The notes beneath the pieces are model-generated. The model did no database searches, had not been told where the DNA came from, and saw only the letters and a program-made list of their open reading frames with translations. This document shows positions 34,253-43,164 of a DNA stretch of 64,000 nt, piece by piece. The stretch lies in assembly GCA_964435475.1 (NCBI GenBank), contig CAYSZB010000006.1, positions 1-64,000 on the forward strand, in the 5' to 3' direction. The stretch's first letter is position 1; each line of letters begins with the position of its first letter. Both the position numbers and the translations under genes were made by a program. The DNA is from CAYSZB01 sp964435475 (GTDB taxonomy: Bacteria > Chloroflexota > Anaerolineae > Anaerolineales > Anaerolineaceae).

Positions 34253-35293
34253 TTATAGCGTCTCGGTGACCTTGCTCAAGCCGCGCGGTTTGTCCGGGTC
34301 CAGGCCCTTCTGCACTGCCAGCTGCCAACCCAACAGCTGTCCGGGGAGCACCGCCACCACCGGTGAGAGCCATTCCGGGATGCCCTGCGGGATGGGCATC
34401 GGGAACTGCGCCAGTTTGTTGACCTCATCGGCATCTGAGACGGTCAGCAGTTCAGCACCGCGTTCTTTGACCTTGTGAATGATCTCGAGCATATCACCAA
34501 ACACCATTCCACGATGCGCCACCACCAACACCGGGAACGAGCGGTGTACTGTGGCAATGGGACCATGCAGGAAATCCGCCGATGAGTAGGGTTCAGCGGC
34601 GATCCCGGTCAATTCCTTGACCTTGAGCGAAATCTCGAAAGCTGTTGAATAGTTAAATCCCCGCCCGATCACTGCACAGTGCTCCATGTAGCGGTAGCGC
34701 TCCATGCGGTTGCTCAGCGGCAGCAGTCCCTGCAGTGCTTCATCCATCAGCCCCGGTAGGCGTTTGATCTCATCCAGCATGTCACAGTCATCCTGCAGAC
34801 CGCAGGAAAGCAATGCCAGCGCCACCAAAGATCCTGTGTAGGTTTTGGTTGCTGCCACCGCCCGCTCAGGTCCCACATGCAGGGGGATCACATTTTCTGC
34901 CGCTTTTGCCAGCGGGGACTGCGGGTCATTGGTGATCGCCAGGGTGGGTCTGCCCTGCTTTCGGGCTTCCTCGATCACCGCAATGATATCCGGCGACATG
35001 CCTGATTGCGAGATCGCCACCACCAATGCCTCATCCAGGCGGGGCGGTGCCTGGTATACCGAGAAAACTGAAGGTGTTGCCAGGGCAACCGGGATCCGGT
35101 TGAACACCTGGAAAAGGTACTGCGCATAACGTGCCGCGTTATCCGAGGTACCGCGGGCTGCCAGCAGAATGTACTTAAAGCGTCCCTTCAAACTTGTACC
35201 CAGGTCCTGCAGGTGACCGCTTTCCGCTTGGATCAGGCGCTCAATGGCCTGGGGTTGTTCACAGATCTCTTGAAAGAGGATCGATCCGCTCAT
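34253..35293 (-). CDS. SIS-type glucosamine-6-phosphate deaminase (NagB-II / GlmS-isomerase-like)
   Basis: 346 residues containing two SIS domains without the glutaminase domain of GlmS. LAARGTSDNAARYAQYLF, ISQSGMSPDIIAVIEEAR and AVAATKTYTGSL are in the first half; SSADFLHGPIATV in the second. Proteins of this shape next to nagA are the alternative glucosamine-6-phosphate deaminase (NagB-II), producing fructose-6-phosphate and ammonia. The start at 35293 overlaps the nagA stop (ATGA, 35290-35293). An AgaS-type ketose isomerase is the alternative. Confidence 0.82.
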   Translation of the reverse strand: MSGSILFQEICEQPQAIERLIQAESGHLQDLGTSLKGRFKYILLAARGTSDNAARYAQYLFQVFNRIPVALATPSVFSVYQAPPRLDEALVVAISQSGMSPDIIAVIEEARKQGRPTLAITNDPQSPLAKAAENVIPLHVGPERAVAATKTYTGSLVALALLSCGLQDDCDMLDEIKRLPGLMDEALQGLLPLSNRMERYRYMEHCAVIGRGFNYSTAFEISLKVKELTGIAAEPYSSADFLHGPIATVHRSFPVLVVAHRGMVFGDMLEIIHKVKERGAELLTVSDADEVNKLAQFPMPIPQGIPEWLSPVVAVLPGQLLGWQLAVQKGLDPDKPRGLSKVTETL

Positions 35294-36459
35294 TCTGACA
35301 CCTCGTATACAATTTTTCCAGCCACTATCGTCATGCACACCGCCAGGTCATCATCCAACAGCACCAGGTCAGCGTCCTTGCCCGCCGCAATGCTGCCCTT
35401 TTTGTCGTCAAGGTGGATGGCTTTGGCAGCATTTAGACTGGACATGCACCAGCCCTGTTCCAGGTTGAGCCCGCTATTGGCCAGGATGTTCTTCAGTGCC
35501 TGGTCGATCGAAATAACACTACCGGCCAGGCTGCCATTCTCCAGGTAACAGGCACAATCCCTTTTAAAGACTTCCTGCTGATCCATTATGTATGAACCAT
35601 CCGGCAAGCCGGCACAGCGCAGGGCATCGGAGATCAGGATGATCCTTTCAACCCCTTTGCTGCGCAGGGCGACCTTTTGTGCCAGCGGATGCACATGCAC
35701 ATTATCGCAGATCATCTCGCAGTTCAGCCCATCCAGCGCCAGCGCCGCCCCCACTGTCCCCAACTCACGGTGATTGAATGGGGACATGGCATTGAAAAGG
35801 TGTGTCACCTGGCTCAATCCCAGGGCTGCAGCCTGGGAGATCTGTTCCAGGTTGGTGCTGGTGTGCCCGGCGGAGGTTGTGATCCCCAATTCTTCGCAGG
35901 CAGTGATCAACCACAGGTTCTCTGGTAACTCGGGGGCTAGCGCGACCAGGCGTATCATCCCGGTAGACACAAGTTCACTGAATTCCCTGCGGTCTGCCTT
36001 GCGGATCTGAGATGGGTCCTGTGCCCCGCAGCGTTGCGGGTTGATGTACGGTCCCTCCAGGTGCATACCCAGGATGGCTGCCCGCCCTTGCAAGGGCTGT
36101 TCAGCTGCGTGTTTGACCGCCTGGACGGCGGCTAAAATGTGCTCATGCGCTGCGGTGAGTGTGGTGGGCAAAAAGCCGGTCACCCCTCGCGTCACCAGGA
36201 AGCGCGCCATCCCCAGGATGCTGTTGGGGTCGCAGTCCATCACCTCGTAACCGGCTGAGCCGTGGATGTGCAGGTCAATAAAACCAGGCAAAACGTGTTT
36301 TCCGCCGCCATCGATCGACCTGGCGATCGGCAAACCCTCAGGCGGTTCACCCTGCCCGACACAGGCGATCCGCCCCCCACCGATCAATACCCAGCCGGGA
36401 GTCAATATTCCGCCCGCAAGGTACACCCTGGCATTAAAGATCAACATCTGGTCGCTCAT
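35290..36459 (-). CDS. nagA: N-acetylglucosamine-6-phosphate deacetylase
   Basis: 389 residues, amidohydrolase superfamily. Metal and catalytic motifs in order: DLHIHGSAGYEVMD, HLEGPYINPQRCGAQ with the metal-binding Glu, TSAGHTS, VTHLFNAMSP and LISDALRCAGLPDG with the catalytic Asp. It removes acetate from N-acetylglucosamine-6-phosphate, feeding the coupled SIS deaminase downstream. It is divergent from the perR-like gene and shares the AT-rich intergenic region, but I see no separate promoter for it. Confidence 0.9.
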   Translation of the reverse strand: MSDQMLIFNARVYLAGGILTPGWVLIGGGRIACVGQGEPPEGLPIARSIDGGGKHVLPGFIDLHIHGSAGYEVMDCDPNSILGMARFLVTRGVTGFLPTTLTAAHEHILAAVQAVKHAAEQPLQGRAAILGMHLEGPYINPQRCGAQDPSQIRKADRREFSELVSTGMIRLVALAPELPENLWLITACEELGITTSAGHTSTNLEQISQAAALGLSQVTHLFNAMSPFNHRELGTVGAALALDGLNCEMICDNVHVHPLAQKVALRSKGVERIILISDALRCAGLPDGSYIMDQQEVFKRDCACYLENGSLAGSVISIDQALKNILANSGLNLEQGWCMSSLNAAKAIHLDDKKGSIAAGKDADLVLLDDDLAVCMTIVAGKIVYEVSE

Positions 36460-36530
36460 CTACCCATCCGATCATCCAACGGATTTACAGAAGGAATTGT
36501 ATCAAATTATTACTTTTAGTTAAGTAACCC

Positions 36531-36567
36531 TTGACATTTTGAGTGTTTTTATTTATAATCATTACTA
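36531..36567 (+). promoter_or_regulatory. Consensus sigma-70 promoter with a PerR-box-like sequence
   Basis: TTGACA (36531-36536), 17-base spacer, TATAAT (36554-36559) is a full consensus promoter. Overlapping the -10, TTATAATCATTACTA (36553-36567) agrees with most positions of the PerR box TTATAATnATTATAA. This suggests autorepression by the Fur-family protein encoded next. Confidence 0.65.
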
Positions 36568-36583
36568 ATAAATAATTATTATA

Positions 36584-37015
36584 ATGATGACGAAAACACA
36601 CAATGAACTGCTTGAATGCCTGAAAGATGCCGGGATGCGCATCACCCCCCAGAGGGTTGCCATTTGCCAGGCCCTGGCGGATGCCCACGACCATCCATCC
36701 GCCTCTCAACTCTACGAAAAACTGAAAGGCCAATATCCATCCCTGTCGCTGGCAACAGTTTACAACACGATGGATGCCCTGGTCAGCCAGGGCAAGGTCA
36801 ATATCCTGGGTGATGCCGGCGATGGCAGGGTTCACTTTGACGCGTTTGTCAGCCCCCATATCAACCTGGCTTGCTTGAACTGCCACCAGATCATTGATGT
36901 TGATTCCGAATTGGTACCGCGCATGAGCGCGGAGGTTGAAACCACTTCAGGCTATCAGATCAAAAGTTCACGGGTCATTTATTATGGAATTTGCCCTGCC
37001 TGTCAGCAGGGTTAA
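36584..37015 (+). CDS. perR: Fur-family regulator, PerR-like
   Basis: 143 residues. Winged-helix domain with MRITPQRVAICQALADAHDHPSA and SLATVYNTMDAL; the metal-binding half has HFDAFVSPHINLACLNC and the CPAC pair, a CxxC plus CxxC structural zinc site. The peroxiredoxin gene 33 bases downstream and the PerR-like box at the promoter favour peroxide sensing over iron sensing. No Shine-Dalgarno sequence precedes the ATG in the AT-rich leader. Confidence 0.78.
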   Translation: MMTKTHNELLECLKDAGMRITPQRVAICQALADAHDHPSASQLYEKLKGQYPSLSLATVYNTMDALVSQGKVNILGDAGDGRVHFDAFVSPHINLACLNCHQIIDVDSELVPRMSAEVETTSGYQIKSSRVIYYGICPACQQG

Positions 37016-37048
37016 GATCAAAAAATATAAGAATTAAGGAGATTAATT

Positions 37049-37765
37049 ATGGAAAACGTAGAAAAGCAAGTTGTTGCCATGCCACGCATCGGGGAAAAGG
37101 CACCCGAATTCAAGGCAATCACCACCCAGGGAGACATCAATTTTCCCTCAGATTACAAGGGCAGTTGGGTGATCCTCTTCAGCCACCCGGCCGATTTCAC
37201 GCCTGTATGCACTTCTGAATTCATGACCTTTGCTTCACAGGAAGCCAAATTTGCCAACGCCAACTGCAAGCTGGTCGGGCTCTCTGTTGACGGCCTGTAC
37301 AGCCACATCGCCTGGCTGCGCACCATCAAGGAAAAGATTGAATACAAAGGCATGAAGGATGTCGAGGTCAAATTCCCGCTGATCGAGGACATCACCATGG
37401 AAGTCGCCACCAAGTACGGCATGATCCAACCTGGAGAGAGCAATACCAAAGCTGTTCGCGCAGTGTTCTTCATCGATCCCAAGGGAACCATCCGCGCCAT
37501 CATCTACTATCCACTCAGCATGGGCCGTAATTTTGATGAACTGTATCGCGCCCTGATCGCCATGCAGACCGCTGATGCTTTCGGCGTTGCCACCCCCGCT
37601 GACTGGCAGCCCGGTGATGATGTCATCGTCCCCACCGCTGGCTCCTGCGGCACTGCCAAGAACCGTATGGAAGGCAAGGAAGGTGAAATGCACTGCTATG
37701 ACTGGTTCTTCTGCACCAAGAAACTGGATAAGGAAAAGGTCCTCAAGACCATTTTGAAAGACTAA
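37049..37765 (+). CDS. Peroxiredoxin, 1-Cys/Prx6 type
   Basis: 238 residues. The peroxidatic cysteine is in HPADFTPVCTSEF (about residue 52). The long C-terminal arm with CGTAKNRM and CYDWFFCTKK carries three more cysteines, as in archaeal Prx6-type enzymes that form internal disulfides. It reduces hydrogen peroxide and organic peroxides in the cytosol. AAGGAG precedes the ATG. Cotranscribed with the PerR-like gene and followed by a hairpin terminator. It is a natural oxygen-defence gene for an anaerobe. Confidence 0.9.
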   Translation: MENVEKQVVAMPRIGEKAPEFKAITTQGDINFPSDYKGSWVILFSHPADFTPVCTSEFMTFASQEAKFANANCKLVGLSVDGLYSHIAWLRTIKEKIEYKGMKDVEVKFPLIEDITMEVATKYGMIQPGESNTKAVRAVFFIDPKGTIRAIIYYPLSMGRNFDELYRALIAMQTADAFGVATPADWQPGDDVIVPTAGSCGTAKNRMEGKEGEMHCYDWFFCTKKLDKEKVLKTILKD

Positions 37766-37781
37766 CGCCTAAAGCTATTCA

Positions 37782-37819
37782 CAAGAGGCTGTTTTAATAA
37801 AAATTGAAACAGCCTCTTG
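37782..37819 (+). terminator. Hairpin terminator after the peroxiredoxin gene
   Basis: A 13-bp stem CAAGAGGCTGTTT / AAACAGCCTCTTG with a 12-base AT-rich loop, 17 bases after the stop codon. Only a weak U-rich tail follows. Confidence 0.7.
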
Positions 37820-37879
37820 GCATTTAATCGCTTAACCCTTGAACTTGGACGGAAGGATAAATAGAGTTTCTTTATCACC

Positions 37880-38677
37880 TTATGTCGGGTTTAGGATCTT
37901 CCGGGAGATCTCTGTTGTTAATTCCACCAACTTCGCTCCGATCTCCCTCAGAAGACTGCATTCCAGTCGGTATGCCGGTCCGGCAATGGCCAGCGAAGCG
38001 ATCGGCCTGCGATTAACCCCCAGGATGGCTGCCGCTACCGCGTTAACCCCCGGTTCAAGTGCCTCACAATCCATGGCATATTCTCTTTCACGGGTCGCTT
38101 TGAGATCCTCCTTAAAAGCCATAAATTTTTCCTGGTAGAGGGGATCTGTGGGGTGATTAAAAGTATTAAAGATGCGGTTGGTCTCACTTTCTGTCAGGCC
38201 AGCCAGGATGGCTTTGCCGGAAGCTGTATTATAGGCAGGCAGGTGTTGTCCGGGCAAAGCGGCCAGCTTAACGCGCTGTGGACCCTCCACCGAATCAATG
38301 AAAATGACCTCTTCGCCATCCAGGATCGCCAGGTCAACCGTCTCACGGAACTCGTCAACCAGCTTTTTCATGTAAGGCATTGATAAATGCCGGATGTTCA
38401 TATCATCCAGGGAAAGGTTCGCCATCTGAAGGAGCTGAATGCCGAGGCGGTAGATACCGGTCTCCGGATCACGCCGGATGAAGCGCTTTTTCTCCAGCGT
38501 TGCCAGCAGGCGATGGATGGTACTCTTGTTGAGGTGCATCTTTTGGGATATCTGGGTCATACTCAAGGCTGGTGTTTGGGCCGAGAAGCAAAGGAGAATA
38601 TCCAGTGCCCTTTCTGCAGCCCGCACCGTACCGCTTTCCTGGTTGCCCTCGACCTGGTCAATTGTCTCTTCTCTCAC
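37880..38677 (-). CDS. IclR-family transcriptional regulator
   Basis: 265 residues. N-terminal winged helix with RALDILLCFSAQTPALSMTQISQKM and KSTIHRLLATLEKK, linked to the C-terminal effector domain containing SGKAILAGL and GVNAVAAAILG. The start is GTG with CGAGGAA five bases upstream. It is divergent from a ribose-type ABC importer, so it probably controls that operon according to the imported sugar or a product. A 15-bp palindrome at 38854-38868 is a candidate site. Confidence 0.88.
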   Translation of the reverse strand: MREETIDQVEGNQESGTVRAAERALDILLCFSAQTPALSMTQISQKMHLNKSTIHRLLATLEKKRFIRRDPETGIYRLGIQLLQMANLSLDDMNIRHLSMPYMKKLVDEFRETVDLAILDGEEVIFIDSVEGPQRVKLAALPGQHLPAYNTASGKAILAGLTESETNRIFNTFNHPTDPLYQEKFMAFKEDLKATREREYAMDCEALEPGVNAVAAAILGVNRRPIASLAIAGPAYRLECSLLREIGAKLVELTTEISRKILNPT

Positions 38678-38853
38678 GCAAATTCCTCGTATTTATCAAT
38701 TTCATCTAGCAGAACAATCATACCGCTTAAACGAAACTATGACAAAATCATCGTTCCATTATTCTAACTTTAAGAGAGTCCCCCTAAAGACCATCTTTAA
38801 ACTACAATTCCATCCACTTTACCTGCTTGTCAGCAGGATCTAAATATTTCCAT

Positions 38854-38901
38854 TTTCATTCAATGAAACCGATTGACATCAGGCGTAATTTCTGCTACAA
38901 T
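38854..38901 (+). promoter_or_regulatory. Promoter and candidate IclR operator before the sugar ABC operon
   Basis: TTTCATT-c-AATGAAA (38854-38868) is a perfect 15-bp palindrome lying directly upstream of TTGACA (38873-38878), a 17-base spacer and TACAAT (38896-38901). The rest of the 329-base intergenic stretch 38678-39006 holds no gene that I can see. Confidence 0.65.
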
Positions 38902-39006
38902 ATTTTGGAACCCGAGTTTTACTGAATGGAACTTTGGGAACAAATTTGGTAATCCCGAAGGGAATATCAAATCCTCAGTCAATTAATTAATCGAAGGAGA
39001 GTTTAG

Positions 39007-40566
39007 ATGAGAAAACTGATGTTGTTCGTGCTCGTAGTAGTTCTATTGGCTACGGCAGCTTGCACGGCTGCCAAAGAAACTGCCGCTCCCGGGGTTGACG
39101 AGCCGGGGGAAGACAAATCCCTGATCGGCTTGAGCGTACCATCCATGATCTCGCTTTACGATTTGACGGGTCAGGCACTTAAGACCAGGTTCCCCGATTA
39201 TGATGTACAGGTTGTAAGCGCAGATGACAGCGTCTCCAACCAGGTGCAGCAGATTCAAAACTTCACCACGATGGGCGCCAAGATGATCGTTATTGCCCCC
39301 ACCGAGATCGAAGCCATCGAGGACGCTTTGATCGCAGCGCGGGAAGCCGGTGTAAGAGTCGTCATCAGCGGTGCAACCGCCGCCATCAGCGAAGCAGCTT
39401 ATGACGCCGTAACCGGCAGTGATGAATATTTGATCGGTACCTACGTGGCCTTGCTCGCCAAGAAATGGGCCGAGGAAAAACTTGCCGGGCAGCAGTTTGA
39501 CACTGTTATGCTCAGCTTTACCGCCAATGACGACGCAATTGCCAGGAGCAATGGCGTTAAATCGATCATTGATCCTTATTTGAAAAACCGCGACGGCGAA
39601 TATGTGGACCTGACCGGCAAGGTTGTGGATGAAGCCGGTAAACTTCCCAATCCCGCTTACAGCCAACTGGTAGCTGATGCAGGCGAATTTTTCGAATATG
39701 AGGTGGGACCCGGGGGTGACGCCCTGGCTACCGCGGCGACCGCTTTCCTGGAACACCCGAATACAAAGCTTGTCCTGTGCTACATGTCGCTGAATGCAAC
39801 CGCCGTTAGCCAATATATCATCGACAATAAACCGGAAGCGGATTGGCCCGGCTACGGTGTATTTGGCGGCGGTGTGATCGGTGACGAATCCAGTTATCTT
39901 ATCGGTTCGGTCTCAGAGACAGCCGGTACGCGCTCTGTATTGCGTGGTGCCGTTTCTTTCGGTGGTGATAACGTGGCAGGCGGCATTGCAGACCTGGCTG
40001 CCAGCGTCCTGACAGGGACTGAAGGTGCCGATTACCAAAAAGTGACCCCATCAGCCATTGGTGTCTGGTTCACCCGCGAAGCAGAATTTACATTCCCGGC
40101 CAAAGTATGTTCTTTCACCGTCGCCAATCAACCCACGGTCCTGGACTTTGACATCATTGGCAAACTCAACGATCCCACGACCACCATTCAGTGGCAGGAA
40201 GGCGATGAAGCCCCTGCAGGTGATGCGCCAGGTGGAGCCCCCGCCATAGAGATCGTCATGGGCGAGCCGGTGGATGCTGCAACCATCATTGGTAAAGAAT
40301 ATACCTTCATTGAGGAAGTGCCGCAGTTCAATCTCAAAGTGCCCTTCATTCTGGTGCTCAATGCAGACGGTTCCTATGCCATCACGGAAGAGAATCCCAA
40401 CATGGGCGAGAAGGTGTACAAAGGCTCAGCCTTCACCTACGACGGCACCTACATCCTTACCGGCCCCATCGAAGAAGGCGGCAAACCCATCGCAGGCTGG
40501 TTTGAAAAAGACGGTTCATGCTATTGGAAGCTGGAAGGCGAGACCCTGACACCAGTTAAGTATTAG
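39007..40566 (+). CDS. Sugar ABC transporter solute-binding lipoprotein with C-terminal extension
   Basis: 519 residues. Lipobox LLATAAC (mature Cys about residue 19). Residues from about 38 to 390 form a type-I periplasmic-binding fold of the ribose/galactose group, with IQNFTTMGAKMIVIAPTEI and VVISGAT. After a Pro/Gly/Ala-rich hinge (about residues 396-412) comes an extra domain of about 105 residues with repeated FxxxNADGSY-like strands that ordinary RbsB proteins lack. GAAGGAG precedes the ATG. It is the first gene of the operon with the ATPase and permease. The ligand is unknown. Confidence 0.85.
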   Translation: MRKLMLFVLVVVLLATAACTAAKETAAPGVDEPGEDKSLIGLSVPSMISLYDLTGQALKTRFPDYDVQVVSADDSVSNQVQQIQNFTTMGAKMIVIAPTEIEAIEDALIAAREAGVRVVISGATAAISEAAYDAVTGSDEYLIGTYVALLAKKWAEEKLAGQQFDTVMLSFTANDDAIARSNGVKSIIDPYLKNRDGEYVDLTGKVVDEAGKLPNPAYSQLVADAGEFFEYEVGPGGDALATAATAFLEHPNTKLVLCYMSLNATAVSQYIIDNKPEADWPGYGVFGGGVIGDESSYLIGSVSETAGTRSVLRGAVSFGGDNVAGGIADLAASVLTGTEGADYQKVTPSAIGVWFTREAEFTFPAKVCSFTVANQPTVLDFDIIGKLNDPTTTIQWQEGDEAPAGDAPGGAPAIEIVMGEPVDAATIIGKEYTFIEEVPQFNLKVPFILVLNADGSYAITEENPNMGEKVYKGSAFTYDGTYILTGPIEEGGKPIAGWFEKDGSCYWKLEGETLTPVKY

Positions 40567-40605
40567 AATATTCATATGCAATTTAGCTAATTCTGCATAC
40601 CACAG

Positions 40606-40634
40606 GCTTTGGCCACGCAGTGCGTGGCCAAAGC
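40606..40634 (+). terminator. Long hairpin between binding-protein and ATPase genes
   Basis: GCTTTGGCCACGCA-G-TGCGTGGCCAAAGC, a near-perfect 14-bp inverted repeat with no U-run after it. It probably stabilises the upstream message or partly terminates, so that binding protein exceeds the membrane components. Confidence 0.6.
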
Positions 40635-40653
40635 TATAAGTAGGAATAATGCC

Positions 40654-42129
40654 ATGCTGATATTGAAAAACGTGATTAAGACCTATCCGGGTGTGGTTGC
40701 ATTGAACAACGTCTCCATGGAGTTTGGCAAGGGTGAGGTCCACGCCTTGCTGGGTGAAAACGGTGCCGGAAAAACGACCCTGATCAAGATCATCTCCGGA
40801 GCGATCCAGCCCGATTCGGGTACGATCGCATTTAGCGACCGGGTCTATCACCACATGACCCCCAATCTTGCCAAAGAGAACGGGGTTGCGGTCATGTACC
40901 AGGACATTAACCTGGTCAAACCGCTATCCGTGGCCGAAAACATCTTCCTGGGTCGACGTTTTAGCAGGCTGTTCAATCGGTCCAGGATCTGTGAAATGGC
41001 CCGCGAACTATTTACCGAATACGGTTTTGATCTGGATCCGTCTGTCAGTGTCAGCAAGCTTTCAGCCGCCAGCATGCAGCTTGTGGAGATCTGTAAGGCC
41101 ATTTCCAATGATGCCAGGATCATGATCATGGATGAACCCACAGCGCCTTTAGCCACACACGAAGTGGATCTGCTGTTCAGCATCATCCGCAGGCTGAAGG
41201 AAAAAGGGGTTACCGTCATCTATATTTCACATCGCCTGGATGAAGTATTCAGTATTTCCGACCGCATATCGATCCTGCGCGATGGCAGTTATGTATGCAC
41301 ACTAAAAACAACAGAGACCAACCGTGCTGAGTTGATAACCAAGATGGTAGGACGTTCGCTTAATGAAAGTTATCCTGCCAGGAACCACGAACTGGGAGAG
41401 GTGGTACTGAAGGCGGATCACCTCACCGGTAACAGTGTTGAGGATATCAGTTTTGAGCTGCACCGCGGGGAGATACTGGGCTTTGCCGGGCTGGTCGGCT
41501 CCGGCAGGACCGAAACCGCTCAGCTGATCACCGGCTATCGCAAAGCCACCAGCGGTGTGCTATTCGTTAACGGCAGGAAAGCCAATATCAAATCCCCCGC
41601 AGACGCCATCAGGCTGGGGATCGGGTTGATCCCTGAGGAGCGCAAAGAGCAGGGCTGCATCCTGTTTAACACGGTGCTGTTCAACACGACGCTCATCAAT
41701 CTGAAAAAGCTGTGCCAGTTCGGGTTCATCAACGAAAAGAGGCGCAGAGAAAGTGCAGAACACTTCCGCAAGCTGCTGGATATCCGCATTCCAACCATCA
41801 AACAAATGGTCATCAACCTTTCAGGCGGCAACCAGCAAAAGGTCGTGCTATCCAAAACCCTGGCGGCTGACCTGGAGATCGTAATTTTTGACGAACCGAC
41901 CAAGGGCATTGACGTGGGCTCCAAGCAGGAGATATATCTCCTCATGAATTCAATGGCATCGAAGGGTAAGTCCATCATCATGATCTCATCAGAAATGGAA
42001 GAATTGTTGGGCATGTCTGATCGAATTGTTGTGCTGCATGAAGGCATGCTTGTGGATCAGATAACTAAAGAACAGTTTTCACAAGAAAACGTGCTGCGGC
42101 TTGCGTCGGGCATAACCCAGGAGGCTTAG
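40654..42129 (+). CDS. Sugar ABC transporter ATPase, RbsA/MglA type
   Basis: 491 residues with two ATPase domains. Domain 1: Walker A GENGAGKTT, Walker B IMIMDEPTAPL. Domain 2: AGLVGSGRTE in place of a normal Walker A, signature LSGGNQQK, Walker B IVIFDEPTKGID. In domain 1 the signature region reads LSAASMQ, degenerate as is common in RbsA-like proteins. The ATG at 40654 with AGGA upstream is preferred to an earlier start that would lie within the hairpin. Confidence 0.88.
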   Translation: MLILKNVIKTYPGVVALNNVSMEFGKGEVHALLGENGAGKTTLIKIISGAIQPDSGTIAFSDRVYHHMTPNLAKENGVAVMYQDINLVKPLSVAENIFLGRRFSRLFNRSRICEMARELFTEYGFDLDPSVSVSKLSAASMQLVEICKAISNDARIMIMDEPTAPLATHEVDLLFSIIRRLKEKGVTVIYISHRLDEVFSISDRISILRDGSYVCTLKTTETNRAELITKMVGRSLNESYPARNHELGEVVLKADHLTGNSVEDISFELHRGEILGFAGLVGSGRTETAQLITGYRKATSGVLFVNGRKANIKSPADAIRLGIGLIPEERKEQGCILFNTVLFNTTLINLKKLCQFGFINEKRRRESAEHFRKLLDIRIPTIKQMVINLSGGNQQKVVLSKTLAADLEIVIFDEPTKGIDVGSKQEIYLLMNSMASKGKSIIMISSEMEELLGMSDRIVVLHEGMLVDQITKEQFSQENVLRLASGITQEA

Positions 42130-42132
42130 CGT

Positions 42133-43164
42133 ATGAAAAATTTGAGTTTTGGTCAGAAGCTTAAGGAAGGTGCCCGCTATGCCTACCGCGAGGGAACGGT
42201 TTACATCATACTGGCTGCACTAATCATCATGTTTACCATATTAAACCCTACCTTCTTCAGCGGCAATAATCTTAAAAATCTGCTGACCGGGAGCACATTT
42301 TACTTGATTGCAGGTATGGGTATCTGTTTTGTCATGATCAGCGGCGGCATTGACCTGTCGGTCGGTTTCCAGATGGCGATGGTGAGTTGCATCTCAGCGA
42401 TGCTGATGAAATTGTTCAATTTTCCAGCCTGGTCCGTTTTTCCCATCGGGATGTCCCTGGGCTTCATCATGGGAACGATCAACGGCACTATTGTTGCGAA
42501 ATTGAAACTCTTTCCACTGATCGTCACCCTGGCCACAAGCATGGTATTCAAGGGGATCGTGTATGCCATAACCGAATCCAAGAGCTTCTCCGGTATGCCG
42601 GATGCATTTCGCTGGATCTACAAGAACAAATGGTTCGGCCTGCCGGTAGATGTGTATATTGCCATTGGCATCGTCATTATTGCCTGGTTGGTGCTGAATA
42701 AAACACATTTTGGACGTGACGTGATCGCAGTGGGAGGTAACCGGGAATGTGCCCGCCTGTCGGGCATCAATATCGACCGCGTCCAGATCCTGTGCTATGG
42801 GATTTGCGGTGGAATTTTTGCCATTGCTGCGCTTGACATGCTGGCTCAGCAGAATATGACCAGCGCGATCACCGGTCCGGGAACCGAGTTTGTGTGTCTG
42901 ACTGCGGCCATCATCGGCGGCATTAGTTTCATGGGGGGCAAAGGAAATGTGTTCGGACTTGTCGCGGGTATATTTGTGATGCAGATCATCAACAATGGCA
43001 TGATGTTGGCGCATATGGGCAGTTACCTGCAGTATGCCGTCAATGGCCTGATTTTGATTGCCGCCATTGCGTTTGATGCCATAAAAAACCGTCCCCAACT
43101 TGCTGTGCGCATCCGTAAGAACTTGATCAAAGATTTAGCTGATGGAGGGACGCCGAATGACTGA
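42133..43164 (+). CDS. Sugar ABC transporter permease, RbsC type
   Basis: 343 residues, about 8-10 membrane segments. The family motif GRDVIAVGGNRECARLSGIN (about residues 194-213) and GGIDLSVG near residue 72 are diagnostic of RbsC-like permeases. Three bases separate it from the ATPase gene, and its 3' end overlaps the esterase gene by 8 bases. Confidence 0.88.
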   Translation: MKNLSFGQKLKEGARYAYREGTVYIILAALIIMFTILNPTFFSGNNLKNLLTGSTFYLIAGMGICFVMISGGIDLSVGFQMAMVSCISAMLMKLFNFPAWSVFPIGMSLGFIMGTINGTIVAKLKLFPLIVTLATSMVFKGIVYAITESKSFSGMPDAFRWIYKNKWFGLPVDVYIAIGIVIIAWLVLNKTHFGRDVIAVGGNRECARLSGINIDRVQILCYGICGGIFAIAALDMLAQQNMTSAITGPGTEFVCLTAAIIGGISFMGGKGNVFGLVAGIFVMQIINNGMMLAHMGSYLQYAVNGLILIAAIAFDAIKNRPQLAVRIRKNLIKDLADGGTPND

